From the NCBI RefSeq assembly GCF_007676705.1, contig NZ_VEBF01000002.1, positions 1,302,001 to 1,366,000 of the forward strand: 64,000 bases of DNA, written 5' to 3'. Below are positions 26,448 to 35,290 of this stretch, piece after piece. This DNA comes from Paenibacillus xylanexedens (lineage in GTDB: Bacteria > Bacillota > Bacilli > Paenibacillales > Paenibacillaceae). The translations under genes were made by a program, and so were the position numbers. The notes beneath the pieces are model-generated. The model was not told where the DNA came from. It made no database searches and worked only from the letters and a program-made list of their open reading frames with translations. How positions within the stretch are numbered: the stretch's first letter is position 1; the number at the start of each line of letters is the position of its first letter.

Positions 26448-27575
26448 TTAGATTAAGGATGGACGGATCTGTACACGAATGCCTTTTGGAGCATGCACAG
26501 CAACAAGTGCTCCAATATCGCCATTCACCTTAATCCAGCCCAGACCAGAGATAAATACATCCGATTGACTGCCGCGTTTGATACGGAATTCATGTCTGGT
26601 CCATTCAGCCATCTCTGCTGCATCCTCACGGGTTGGCGGAGATAACAATTCTCCCAGGTGGTCACGGTACAGGTCATCTGCACGCTCCAGCTTCGTCCGG
26701 TGAATATCAAGCGCAGTGCTGATAAAACAAGTGAACGACTGGCGATCACCTTCAACAAAGTCGAATCGAGCCATGCCGCCGAAGAACAGCGTCTGACCAG
26801 AATTCAACTGATAAACAGCCGGTTTAAGCGGTTTTTCGGGCATGATGGCAGCGAGATCCTTACGGGAAACAATCTCGCTGAAACGCCATGGATACACGAT
26901 TCCAGGCGTATCAATAATATATTTCCCATCATCCAGCGGAATGTTCACCATATCCAGCGTTGTGCCCGGATAACGGGATGTGGTCAGTTCCTGCTCCAGA
27001 TCGCTGTAATCCCGGATCAGACGGTTAATCAGTGTGGATTTGCCCACATTGGTTCCGCCAACCACGTACACATCACGATCTTCGCGATAGGTTCCAACTA
27101 GCTCAAGCAGTCGGTCGAAGCCCTGATTTTGCTTTGCACTGCACAAGACTACATCCACTGTACGCAAACCTTGTTCTTTGGCTTGCTTTTGTACCCAATT
27201 GCGAACCTTGTTCCAGTTGGTTACTTTTGGAAGCAAGTCCGTTTTGTTCACAGCAAGCAATACCGGATTGTTGCCTACAAAACGTTGCAGACCTGAGATA
27301 ATACTGCCATCAAAGTCAAACAAATCAACGATATGGATGACAAGTGCATCCTTATCCCCGATTTTGCTAAGCAGCGCCAGGAATTCGTCCTGATCCACCG
27401 TAACGGATGATGACTCATTGTAGTTTTTGATGCGGAAACAGCGCTGGCATATAACCGGTTCACGATCCAGTGCCTTCTCGGGGATAAACCCTGGTAATTC
27501 CGGATTTTCTGTTTGCAGATGCACGCCGCATCCGCTGCACCTTACGGCAAGGTTGCCGTTATGCGGTTCTGTCAT
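26448..27575 (-). CDS. yqeH: Ribosome biogenesis GTPase YqeH
   Basis: A circularly permuted GTPase needed for 30S assembly, 375 residues. An N-terminal zinc finger (CSGCGVHLQ and CQRCFRIKNYN, Cys pairs at about residues 13/16 and 43/46) precedes the permuted G motifs: G4 NKTDLLPK (about 110-117), G5 CSAKQNQG (about 145), G1 VGGTNVGKSTLINRL (about 172-186), G2/G3 TTLDMVNIPLDD and DTPGIVYPW (about 225). The C-terminal domain follows. It overlaps yqeG by four bases. Confidence 0.96.
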   Translation of the reverse strand: MTEPHNGNLAVRCSGCGVHLQTENPELPGFIPEKALDREPVICQRCFRIKNYNESSSVTVDQDEFLALLSKIGDKDALVIHIVDLFDFDGSIISGLQRFVGNNPVLLAVNKTDLLPKVTNWNKVRNWVQKQAKEQGLRTVDVVLCSAKQNQGFDRLLELVGTYREDRDVYVVGGTNVGKSTLINRLIRDYSDLEQELTTSRYPGTTLDMVNIPLDDGKYIIDTPGIVYPWRFSEIVSRKDLAAIMPEKPLKPAVYQLNSGQTLFFGGMARFDFVEGDRQSFTCFISTALDIHRTKLERADDLYRDHLGELLSPPTREDAAEMAEWTRHEFRIKRGSQSDVFISGLGWIKVNGDIGALVAVHAPKGIRVQIRPSLI

Positions 27576-28099
27576 TTCTTCTTTTCCTCCTCAAGCCATA
27601 AGCCTTTCCTGCGTAAACTCGTTAGAGCAATCCGTTCCACGCGTCGATTGAAGCGGGTCATGAAGCCTTCGTCCCCAATGGAGATTGGCAGTACCAGAAC
27701 GGTATATAGACCCATTCGGTTCCCTCCATAGACGTCCGTAAGCATCTGATCGCCTACTACAATCGTTTTTTCAGGAGTTAACTCCATCATTTTCATTGCT
27801 CTACGAAACGGTACATTCGATGGTTTGCGTGCACTATGCACAAACTGGATATCCAGCGGGGTCGCAAACAGGGATACACGATTCAAATTGTTATTGGACA
27901 CAATCATCAGCTTGAAACCTGCCTCTTTCACACGTGCAAACCATTCAATCAGTTCGGGCGTAGCGTCAGGGGCTTTGGCTCCAACGAGTGTGTTATCCAG
28001 ATCAGTTATAATTCCACGGTAGCCTTGAGCGTACAGCTCTTCCAGATTAATGTCAAAAACCGTGTCTACACGCAGCTTGGGCATTAACATTTTAAACAA
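27572..28099 (-). CDS. yqeG: HAD-IIIA phosphatase YqeG
   Basis: A 175-residue HAD phosphatase of the YqeG family; related proteins dephosphorylate phosphatidylglycerophosphate in some organisms. Motif I is GIITDLDNTLVGAK at about residues 26-39, motif II LMIVSNNN (about 65-72), motif III Lys in RKPSNVPFRRAMKMM (about 90-104), motif IV VVGDQMLTDVYGGNRMGLYT (about 114-133). A TTG start at 28099 (FKMLMPKLRVD follows) with GAGGTGA upstream fits family length better than a GTG nine codons earlier. First gene of the yqe operon. Confidence 0.92.
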   Translation of the reverse strand: MFKMLMPKLRVDTVFDINLEELYAQGYRGIITDLDNTLVGAKAPDATPELIEWFARVKEAGFKLMIVSNNNLNRVSLFATPLDIQFVHSARKPSNVPFRRAMKMMELTPEKTIVVGDQMLTDVYGGNRMGLYTVLVLPISIGDEGFMTRFNRRVERIALTSLRRKGLWLEEEKKK

Positions 28100-28189
28100 A
28101 GAAGTCACCTCAGTTTCATACGACACACTATATCACAAATCCGTCTTTCCTGAAAATGCATACAGCGCCTGATGGCATAGGAAAAAGGA

Positions 28190-28223
28190 AAAACGGGACG
28201 GGCAACAACTATGCCCGTTCCGC
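28190..28223 (-). terminator. Terminator overlapping the transglutaminase stop codon
   Basis: Minus strand CGGAACGGGCA (28222-28212) pairs with TGCCCGTCCCG (28204-28194), then TTTTTCC. The TAG stop codon lies in the loop. Confidence 0.85.
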
Positions 28224-30422
28224 TTTCAGTTCCTTCCGCAGCTTCAAGGCTGTCTGATAGACACCCTTCCAGTCGTCGGCAGTTACGGACGCCGGACTGT
28301 AGCGAGTCTGTTCAAACTTCATGAGAAGCTCATGCAATGTAGCTTCTGCAGCTGGCTTGGCCTGGCTCCAGCGGGTTACCGATTCACGAAGTGTCTCGTC
28401 TCCGCTCCGGGTCAGACCTTTGCGTTTCACATATTGAATCCAACGCTCGGTCTCTGCCACCACCTTCTGTTCAGGGGTGAGCGGTCCACCTGTCCGCAGA
28501 CGAAGCAGGAGGAATCGCAAGGAGAAGCGATTACGCCAGAACATATATGCTATCCACAATGCGATGATGGCTCCTGCAGCCCAGATGACAAAAGTCGGGA
28601 TGGTGGACGAGGCCTGCTCTGGTGCAGGAGTCTGCTCTTCCTCTTGTACCGGCTCTTCTTCTGGCTGTTCTTCAGGCTCATCTACAGGCTGTACATCAGG
28701 TTGTTCCGTGAGCAAAGGCATATCAAATCCTGGGGTTGCTTCAACAGGAATCCAGCCATACTCACCAAAATAGACCTCTGCCCAGGAGTGTGCATCTGCA
28801 TTCGTAACAGTGTAGGTTGTCTCAATCTCCGCGCCAGGTTGACGCGGAGCCTGCATGTCCGAATTCAGAGACAGTTGTCCAGGCGCATAACCTTTAACCC
28901 ACCTTGCAGGAATGCCCTCCGAGCGCGCCATCATTACCAGCGCAGTGGAGAAATAGTCACAGTAGCCTTCCATAATGTCAAACAGGAAGCCTTCCACAAA
29001 GTCGCTGCTTACTTTTCGAGATAAATCCGGATTGTTCGTGTATTCAAAATTGGTTTGTAAATAGTTTTGCAGTAATGCTACTTTTTCATACGGGGTATTC
29101 GCAGATGCTGTTATTTCAGCTGCCAAATCTGACACCCGGTCAGGGAAACGGGATGGTAACTGCAAGTACATATCGTCTGCCGGATTACTGTTGTACAGAT
29201 CTTCAAAAGACTTTGTACGCAGCTCATCCTCCACAATCACAGGAGCTTCCGACACGATGGTGTACGTCTTGGGATACTGTGGTTGCTGACGGTCTGTCAC
29301 CACATGCAGTTCAGCCTGTTCAGCATTCCACAACATACGTTCTGCTCTGTCCTCGCCGTTAATCGAACTCACTTCAGCGATCGAATAAGCACCAAAGAGA
29401 ATCGGATAAACATTATCATTCAGCATCGTTACATTCTGGGTTACTTGTCTGGTATTTACGTTTCCGGATTCATCATTCTCCAGAGGCTGTCCTGCTTCAA
29501 CATTCTCTGTCGCACCCCGTCCCCGGTCATCCCACCCTGTACCTGTATACTCTGCACGTGTCTCACCACGCCAGTAACTACGCTCATTGGTGGTGACAGA
29601 CATGACAGGAGTATAGTCGAAGTTGAACCCTCCACCAAGCTGATTGTCTTCCCTGCTGTATCCCGATTCGGTAGCCGCCGGAATATCAAGGTTTCCGTTA
29701 CCAGCCTGGCTTGTGGAAGTACCGGTATAGTTACGCCACGCCGTATATGGGTCTGTCAAGGTGGGTGGAATCTCCGGCATATTGACGCTGGCCACAATAA
29801 TTAAAGAAAAGATAATGGCAATATTGGCCAGGACTTTATAAGGATGACGGATGATTCGCTTCCAACCTTGTGGATACTGTAGCTGATAATTGCGGAAATG
29901 CTGACATACGAGCCATCCCATCCCTGCAAACATCACCCACGCGATTTCAATCCAGAGTGGGATCTGAGTGAAAGAATCGAGAATCCCCATCGAAATGATG
30001 TTGACACCCAGAAAAACAAGAATGCGACGTGTGGTGGTCACGAGCCGAAGGGCAGCTTCAAGCATCACCCATGCACACAGAGAGAACCAGATGTATGGCG
30101 CCATATGCAATATAAATTGCTCCGCTCGATCCGTTAAAGAGCCATAAGGGATGTACACCATATAATCAATTAGTGTTTTATGCAAAATGTAACCGACGAC
30201 AACCGCCTTGATGATCGTCCGATATATCGTTTTGAAGGGCAGAATGACCTCCAGCACACAGACCGCTGCAAGTGTCCATAACACCAGAGAAGTCGTTTCC
30301 GTATACCAAGATTCCTGTGTAAATGAAATCCACTGCATTCCAATGAGGAAAATCCAGAGCAATGATGCTGCATGATACCAGGATCGTTTGCCTGTAACAC
30401 TTTCAGTTCCTTTTGTACTCAT
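28209..30422 (-). CDS. Membrane transglutaminase-like protein (TgpA/YebA type)
   Basis: A 737-residue membrane protein. Several membrane segments fill the first 210 residues, a large extracytoplasmic region follows with a transglutaminase-like domain at about 430-560: GYCDYFSTALVMMARSEGIPARWVKGYAPG (nucleophile Cys) , ADAHSWAEVYFGEYGWIPVEATPG (His and Asp/Glu). A Pro/Glu/Gln linker and a last membrane helix near 615-635 lead to a cytoplasmic DUF4129-like tail. The ATG at 30422 follows GGGGGGAGG and overlaps the DUF58 gene by four bases; an open frame 45 codons longer has no ribosome site. With MoxR and DUF58 partners it is probably an envelope maturation system; substrate unknown. Confidence 0.88.
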   Translation of the reverse strand: MSTKGTESVTGKRSWYHAASLLWIFLIGMQWISFTQESWYTETTSLVLWTLAAVCVLEVILPFKTIYRTIIKAVVVGYILHKTLIDYMVYIPYGSLTDRAEQFILHMAPYIWFSLCAWVMLEAALRLVTTTRRILVFLGVNIISMGILDSFTQIPLWIEIAWVMFAGMGWLVCQHFRNYQLQYPQGWKRIIRHPYKVLANIAIIFSLIIVASVNMPEIPPTLTDPYTAWRNYTGTSTSQAGNGNLDIPAATESGYSREDNQLGGGFNFDYTPVMSVTTNERSYWRGETRAEYTGTGWDDRGRGATENVEAGQPLENDESGNVNTRQVTQNVTMLNDNVYPILFGAYSIAEVSSINGEDRAERMLWNAEQAELHVVTDRQQPQYPKTYTIVSEAPVIVEDELRTKSFEDLYNSNPADDMYLQLPSRFPDRVSDLAAEITASANTPYEKVALLQNYLQTNFEYTNNPDLSRKVSSDFVEGFLFDIMEGYCDYFSTALVMMARSEGIPARWVKGYAPGQLSLNSDMQAPRQPGAEIETTYTVTNADAHSWAEVYFGEYGWIPVEATPGFDMPLLTEQPDVQPVDEPEEQPEEEPVQEEEQTPAPEQASSTIPTFVIWAAGAIIALWIAYMFWRNRFSLRFLLLRLRTGGPLTPEQKVVAETERWIQYVKRKGLTRSGDETLRESVTRWSQAKPAAEATLHELLMKFEQTRYSPASVTADDWKGVYQTALKLRKELKAERA

Positions 30423-31666
30423 ACAGAACCTCCCCCCATCACCGTTGGAAGCTCCTGCAAATGAGAAACAGCGAATGACCTCGTGCCTCTTCCACGCAAC
30501 ATGGCATTCCACTCGGCACTCCGGCGGGATTCGCTGGTATCGATCAGAATATGACATGGAGTCATGCCCCGCGTATCAGCCCAGCGCAACAGTTCTAATA
30601 TTTTCTCATCCTTCTGGGGAGAAATCACGACAAAGTAAGCTCCCTGAGGCAGTTGACGTGCGATTCTTTCCACACCAGGCAACAGCTGCGTATCCTGCCC
30701 ATTATGTTGAATATCCACCAGATGATGCATCATCTTCTGCCGTTCCAACAGACTTTCACTGGGGGCCATGAAGGATGTCTCGTCTGACAATGTCAACAAC
30801 CCCATTCCCATTCGTTCTCTGGCACCATACTCCAGTAGAGAGGCAGCTGTGGACACGGCAATCTCAAATGCATCCCCATGTTCATAACTTGATGCTAGCC
30901 CATCGAGAACCAGAATGGTTTTGGGTACCGACTCATGTTCGAACTCCTTGGACTTCCAGTTCCCTGTCTTCGCCGTGGCATTCCAGTGAATGCGGGAAAG
31001 TCGATCTCCGTATACGTAATCACGTACACCATTAATCTGGGTCGTCTCTCTTCGCGAGCGGGTTAGAGCCGTCTGTGGACCGGATAATCGTGATTTGCGG
31101 TCGTATAGCTGCCAATATGGAATAAATACCGTTCTTGGCAGTACTCGAAACTCACCTTTAGCCTTAAACTTCCCTCGATGTTCAATCAGTCCAAAAATGT
31201 CTTCACTGGCGCATTCTGTTTCTGAAAAAACATACTTGCCCCGCTCAAGTGGCGGTGTCTGGAAAGACAACTCGCCATTTCCTCGCATATTGGGAATCAA
31301 GCTTTCCTTGAACGACCAGGATTCTCCGTTATGCCGGTGCAGCATTTCACGTACTACAACATAAGGAAGCGGGAGGAATCCCGGAATAGTCAGACTCAGC
31401 TGTACTTGAACCTGATCGCCTGCATGCAGCAGTTCTTCGTGGTCCGGGCCAGAGGAGAGCTTACGCACTCCTTGAGCACGTCTTACTCCGCTAAATCCAG
31501 CAATGGCAAGATACACGCAGAGCAGGGTCACCATCGACAGCAACATAAGGGATGTCTTCCCGCCCTGAAACAAAACATAAGCCAGACAGCACATCCACAC
31601 CATTGCGATGCTCCATACGCGTGGGTGGCGCAGCCCTCTATTCACTGTACTCAAAAGCGGCTTCAT
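30419..31666 (-). CDS. DUF58 protein (YeaD type)
   Basis: A 415-residue membrane-attached protein with two N-terminal membrane segments (VWSIAMVWMCCLAYVLFQGG and LMLLSMVTLLCVYLAIAGF, about residues 17-60) and a cytoplasmic von Willebrand A-like DUF58 domain: GVRDYVYGDRLSRIHWNATAKTGNWKSKEFEHES near 205-238, then ILVLDGLASSYEHGDAFEIAVSTAASLL with the DxS-like metal site. Such genes nearly always pair with MoxR ATPases and transglutaminases, as here, and the start follows moxR by three bases. Molecular role is not established. Confidence 0.87.
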   Translation of the reverse strand: MKPLLSTVNRGLRHPRVWSIAMVWMCCLAYVLFQGGKTSLMLLSMVTLLCVYLAIAGFSGVRRAQGVRKLSSGPDHEELLHAGDQVQVQLSLTIPGFLPLPYVVVREMLHRHNGESWSFKESLIPNMRGNGELSFQTPPLERGKYVFSETECASEDIFGLIEHRGKFKAKGEFRVLPRTVFIPYWQLYDRKSRLSGPQTALTRSRRETTQINGVRDYVYGDRLSRIHWNATAKTGNWKSKEFEHESVPKTILVLDGLASSYEHGDAFEIAVSTAASLLEYGARERMGMGLLTLSDETSFMAPSESLLERQKMMHHLVDIQHNGQDTQLLPGVERIARQLPQGAYFVVISPQKDEKILELLRWADTRGMTPCHILIDTSESRRSAEWNAMLRGRGTRSFAVSHLQELPTVMGGGSV

Positions 31667-31669
31667 GAA

Positions 31670-32626
31670 CTATTGCCCCATGGAGACGGGCACGCGAACC
31701 TGCTGAAGTACGGCATTCAGAACGGCCTCGGAACTCATACTGTCCAATCTCGATTCGGGACGGAGCACAATACGATGAGAGATCACATAAGGGGCCATCG
31801 TCTTCACATCATCCGGAAGCACATAATCACGTTCTTGCAAGAAAGCAAAGGCCTTCACGGCCATCATAAAGGATATGGCTGCCCGTGGGCTGGCACCCAG
31901 CAATACAGATGGGTGGGAGCGGGTTTGACGAACAACATCCAGCAGATAGTCCATGACGGGATCACCGATAAAGACTTCCTTGATCTCCTGTTGGATTGCC
32001 GAGATCTGATCCATATGGGTTACGGATTCAAGCCGATCTACAGGCTGGCCCAACTGATGTGTCTTCAACAGGGTTTTCTCAATCTCTTTATCGGGATAAC
32101 CGAGACTTATTTTCAACATAAACCGGTCAAGTTGTGCTTCCGGCAATGTGTACGTACCTTCAAAATCAATCGGATTCTGAGTTGCACAGAGCATGAACGG
32201 ATGTGGCAGATCATACGTATCGCCATCAACGGTTACACTGCGCTCCTCCATAACTTCGAGCAGAGCTGACTGCGTTTTCGTTGTTGCCCGGTTAATCTCA
32301 TCAGCAAGCAAGATGTTGGTCATTACGGGGCCTGGACGGAAATAAAAACGCTCATCCTTCGGATGAAACACGGATACGCCCGTAATATCACTTGGTAAAA
32401 TATCAGGATTACATTGAATGCGTCGGTACTCTCCGCGCATGGATTTCGATAATGCCTTGATCAACTGCGTTTTGCCAGTTCCCGGTACGTCTTCAATCAG
32501 AACGTGCCCGCCTGCAAGCAAAGCTGTAAGTAAAAGTTGAATTTCAAAGGATTTCCCCATAATGCAGGATTCCAGATTCGAACGAACTGCGGATATGATT
32601 TGGATCGACTCTTTGCGCACAGGCAT
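31670..32626 (-). CDS. MoxR-family AAA+ ATPase
   Basis: A 318-residue MoxR ATPase, a chaperone-like assembly factor. Walker A is EDVPGTGKTQLIKAL at about residues 44-58, followed by RIQCNPDILPSDITGVSVF, Walker B ILLADEINRATTKTQSALLEVMEE (about 110-133), and sensor 1 FMLCATQNPIDFEGTYTLPEAQLDRFMLKISLGYP (about 150-184). AGGAGG lies nine bases before ATG 32626; an upstream start 16 codons earlier is unsupported. It heads the moxR-DUF58-transglutaminase operon. Confidence 0.92.
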   Translation of the reverse strand: MPVRKESIQIISAVRSNLESCIMGKSFEIQLLLTALLAGGHVLIEDVPGTGKTQLIKALSKSMRGEYRRIQCNPDILPSDITGVSVFHPKDERFYFRPGPVMTNILLADEINRATTKTQSALLEVMEERSVTVDGDTYDLPHPFMLCATQNPIDFEGTYTLPEAQLDRFMLKISLGYPDKEIEKTLLKTHQLGQPVDRLESVTHMDQISAIQQEIKEVFIGDPVMDYLLDVVRQTRSHPSVLLGASPRAAISFMMAVKAFAFLQERDYVLPDDVKTMAPYVISHRIVLRPESRLDSMSSEAVLNAVLQQVRVPVSMGQ

Positions 32627-32759
32627 GTGGTCTAACCTCCTAAAAAAGCATACAGATTTCCTTTTATTGTACATGATCCGAGGTCACGAGTACACTCGAA
32701 GGGAATCACAATTTGTTTCCAGCCCGTCAGATTCGCCGCAGTTTACGCATGAATACGAC

Positions 32760-32790
32760 AAAAAGGCCCGGATAGAGTTATCCGAAGCCT
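32760..32790 (-). terminator. Intrinsic terminator of the spoVA operon
   Basis: Minus strand AGGCTTCGGATA pairs with TATCCGGGCCT with one bulge, then TTTTTG, about 40 bases after the spoVAE stop. Confidence 0.75.
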
Positions 32791-32832
32791 CTGCTGAATC
32801 GCAATATGTTCAAGTAGATTTCTCATTCTACG

Positions 32833-33183
32833 TTAGCCTTTTGGTCTAACCACCAATGCCGCGAGAAAAGAAAAGATGATCGCTGACGAAATCCCTGCCG
32901 CAGTCAGATCGAAAATCCCTGTAATCACACCCAGCCATCCCTCTTTTTCCAGCTCCGTCAATGCCCCGTGCACCAAGGAGTTACCGAAACTTGTGATGGG
33001 GATGGTAGCACCCGCACCTGCAAATTTAACCAAGGGGTCATACAGGCCAAATGCATCCGCAAGCGCACCTGTCACAACAAGTGTACTCATGGTATGAGCT
33101 GGCGTCAGTTTAACCCCATCCATTAGAAGCTGTCCGACAACACAGATTAAACCGCCAATAATAAATGCCCACAAGAACTGCAT
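32833..33183 (-). CDS. spoVAE: Stage V sporulation protein AE
   Basis: A 116-residue inner spore-membrane protein of the SpoVAC/SpoVAE family, part of the channel that moves dipicolinic acid in sporulation and germination. Hydrophobic segments at about residues 3-22, 32-50 and 85-110 surround the typical FAGAGATIPITSFGNSLVHGAL motif (about 53-75). It corresponds to SpoVAEb and lies five bases after spoVAD. The set is the short AC-AD-AE version without spoVAA, AB or AF nearby. Confidence 0.94.
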   Translation of the reverse strand: MQFLWAFIIGGLICVVGQLLMDGVKLTPAHTMSTLVVTGALADAFGLYDPLVKFAGAGATIPITSFGNSLVHGALTELEKEGWLGVITGIFDLTAAGISSAIIFSFLAALVVRPKG

Positions 33184-33188
33184 TACCT

Positions 33189-34205
33189 TTATCCCTCCTT
33201 TTCTATGGCTACGGCATGAGCTATACAGGGAATACTTTCACCCTGCTGGTACGAAATTGGAGACAACAGTGCCCCGGTAGCAACGACGAGCACCCGCTTA
33301 AGATCACCCTTCTGCATTCGGTTCAAAATATGACCATAAGTTACGGTGGCAGAACATCCGCAGCCACTTCCCCCGGCAACAACATAAGGTTGTTTCTCCC
33401 GATCATAGATCATCAGGCCGCAGTCATTAAAAACCGTCTGTTCCATGGGAATGCCTTCTCTTTGCAGGAGTTCTTTCGTAATCGGCAGACCGACGGAAGC
33501 CAGATCCCCTGTCACAATGAGATCATAATAGCCGGGTTCCAATCCCGTATCCCTGAAATGAGAGATTATAGTGTCGGCTGCTGCTGGCGCCATGGCTGAA
33601 CCCATGTTAAAGGGATCTTTGATGCCCAAATCCATAATGCGTCCAATAGTGGCTTTGGTAACAACGGGACCATCACCAGTACGGGAGACCACACCACACC
33701 CTGATCCTGTGACGGTATATTGCGCATAAGGCGGCTTTTGGGAGCCATACTCCGTCGGATACCGAAATTGTTTTTCCACCGTACAGTTGTGACTCACCGT
33801 TCCTGCAAGGACATAATCTCCAGCTCCCGAGTCAACAATCATGGAGGCCAAAGCTAATGTTTCCATGGATGTGGAGCAAGCACCAAAGACACCCAGATAA
33901 GGTGCTCCCAGTTTTCGTGCTGAAAAGGAACTGCTGATAATCTGATTCATCAGATCTCCACCAACAAAAAAGTGAAGCTCTTCCTTGGTGATATTTGCAT
34001 TAACCAAAGCCAGCTGAGAGGCCTGTTCGAGCAGTTTGCGTTCTCCCTTTTCCCACGTCTTCTCGCCGATCTCGAGGTTGTCATAGACATAATCGAAATC
34101 AGATGACAATGGACCCTCGCCTTCTTCTGGTCCTACAACTGCGGCTTTACCGATGATCCGCGGACGATTCTCAAACTGCCACGTCTGGCGACCCAGTCGT
34201 TTCAT
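33189..34205 (-). CDS. spoVAD: Stage V sporulation protein AD
   Basis: A 338-residue thiolase-fold protein that binds dipicolinic acid at the outer face of the inner spore membrane. The family opening LGRQTWQFENRPRIIGKAAVVGPEEGEGPL is present, with YLGVFGACSTSMETLALASMIVD at about residues 105-127 and CGLMIYDREKQPYVVAGGSGCGCSATVTYGHIL at about 268-300. It overlaps spoVAC by four bases and precedes spoVAE. Normal length. Confidence 0.95.
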   Translation of the reverse strand: MKRLGRQTWQFENRPRIIGKAAVVGPEEGEGPLSSDFDYVYDNLEIGEKTWEKGERKLLEQASQLALVNANITKEELHFFVGGDLMNQIISSSFSARKLGAPYLGVFGACSTSMETLALASMIVDSGAGDYVLAGTVSHNCTVEKQFRYPTEYGSQKPPYAQYTVTGSGCGVVSRTGDGPVVTKATIGRIMDLGIKDPFNMGSAMAPAAADTIISHFRDTGLEPGYYDLIVTGDLASVGLPITKELLQREGIPMEQTVFNDCGLMIYDREKQPYVVAGGSGCGCSATVTYGHILNRMQKGDLKRVLVVATGALLSPISYQQGESIPCIAHAVAIEKEG

Positions 34206-34705
34206 AAGTGCCCACCTCCGAATCCCAAAAAGGCGTATACGATACCTACGACAAATGCCGCCACGACACCGAACACGATAACGGAACCAGCAAGCTTGAA
34301 CATGTTGGCCCCTACACCGAGCACTAACCCTTCAGCGCGATGTTCCAGTGCAGCAGAGCACATGGAATTGGCAAATCCGGTAACCGGAACAGCGGTGCCC
34401 GCTCCTGCCCACTGAGCCATTTTATCGTATACGCCCAGACAGGTCAGAATAACCGATATAAGGATCATGACAGCAACCGTTGGATTGGATGCCTCCTTCG
34501 ATGTCATGTCGAAGCCAGCCATAAAAGCCTCCTGAATGGCCTGTCCGATCAAACAGACGGTTCCACCAACCAGAAACGCCTTGAGACAGTTTTTCAGGAT
34601 CGGCCGAGGCGGCTCATGTTTTTTCGCGACTTTCTTGTACTCCTTTTCATCCATGGACAGAGACGATGATTTTTTTGAGCTTCCGGATGCAGATTGAGCT
34701 GACAA
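34202..34705 (-). CDS. spoVAC: Stage V sporulation protein AC
   Basis: A 167-residue membrane protein, in B. subtilis a mechanosensitive channel for dipicolinic acid release. A charged N-terminal 35 residues lead into several membrane segments (CLKAFLVGGTVCLIGQAIQEAF, VAVMILISVILTCLGVYDKM, LAGSVIVFGVVAAFVVGIVYAFLGF) with the AGAGTAVPVTGFANSMCSAALE motif at about residues 100-121. The start is a TTG at 34705, which has AAAGGAGGT upstream; no ATG lies nearby in frame. First of the spoVA genes. Confidence 0.93.
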   Translation of the reverse strand: MSAQSASGSSKKSSSLSMDEKEYKKVAKKHEPPRPILKNCLKAFLVGGTVCLIGQAIQEAFMAGFDMTSKEASNPTVAVMILISVILTCLGVYDKMAQWAGAGTAVPVTGFANSMCSAALEHRAEGLVLGVGANMFKLAGSVIVFGVVAAFVVGIVYAFLGFGGGHL

Positions 34706-34749
34706 AATACAAGACCTCCTTTATGTGAATGAATCAACAGCTGCGGCTG

Positions 34750-34780
34750 ATGAATGCCTATGTGTGTAATCCTCTATTCA
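34750..34780 (-). promoter_or_regulatory. Candidate sigma-G promoter of spoVA
   Basis: TGAATA (34780-34775), 18-base spacer, CATTCAT (34756-34750) on the minus strand. The -35 fits sigma-G exactly, the -10 only in part (consensus CATACTA). B. subtilis spoVA is a sigma-G operon. Confidence 0.45.
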
Positions 34781-34900
34781 TTGTTTGTTAATGATCGGAA
34801 GGTTATGTATCCGGCGACAGACAGCATATGTTTCCAACAGGATCAAGCCGTGGAAACAAGATTCGATTATGCCGGATCTCCAGAGTTATTTGATTACGTC

Positions 34901-35056
34901 CTATAAATAAAGAAGAACGATCACGAGCAAGATAAAAAGAACGATAAACAGCACTTTTTCAGTATCCTCTTCCGGAGGCTTCATCTGATATCCCGGCTCC
35001 TTCCTGTGTACTAACAAGCGAATATGAGCATGAAGAACTTCAAAAAATGATGACAT
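34901..35056 (-). CDS. Small single-span membrane peptide, unknown function
   Basis: An open frame of 51 codons, start ATG 35056 (GGAGG two bases upstream) or the internal ATG 34984 (AAGGAG twelve bases upstream), which gives 27 residues. The C-terminal part has an acidic PPEEDTE stretch, then a wholly hydrophobic KVLFIVLFILLVIVLLYL tail to the stop. This layout resembles the short membrane peptides found beside sporulation genes in Bacillaceae, and it lies upstream of spoVAC on the same strand. No family is recognised, and the choice of start is open. Confidence 0.4.
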   Translation of the reverse strand: MSSFFEVLHAHIRLLVHRKEPGYQMKPPEEDTEKVLFIVLFILLVIVLLYL

Positions 35057-35290
35057 CTCCTCCGTATATTCATATTCACTCGAGCGGCGTCAGGATTGCG
35101 ACGACAGCGGAGAGACTGATAAAACTAAGGCACGATACAGGCCCAAATTATGCCTTAAATACGTGACATAAACATGGACAATCACTTGCGCAAGGTTCAT
35201 ACTGTAATGTGACCAGTGGTTAAATAACAACAGGCGGGTAGCCGTTCTACTGTGACCTGATTTACATACCAACAGAGGAGTTGTAGACAC

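Noticed and set aside
31331-32269. Plus-strand open frame of 312 codons
   Set aside because: It lies antisense to the end of the DUF58 gene and most of the MoxR gene and has no recognisable domain.
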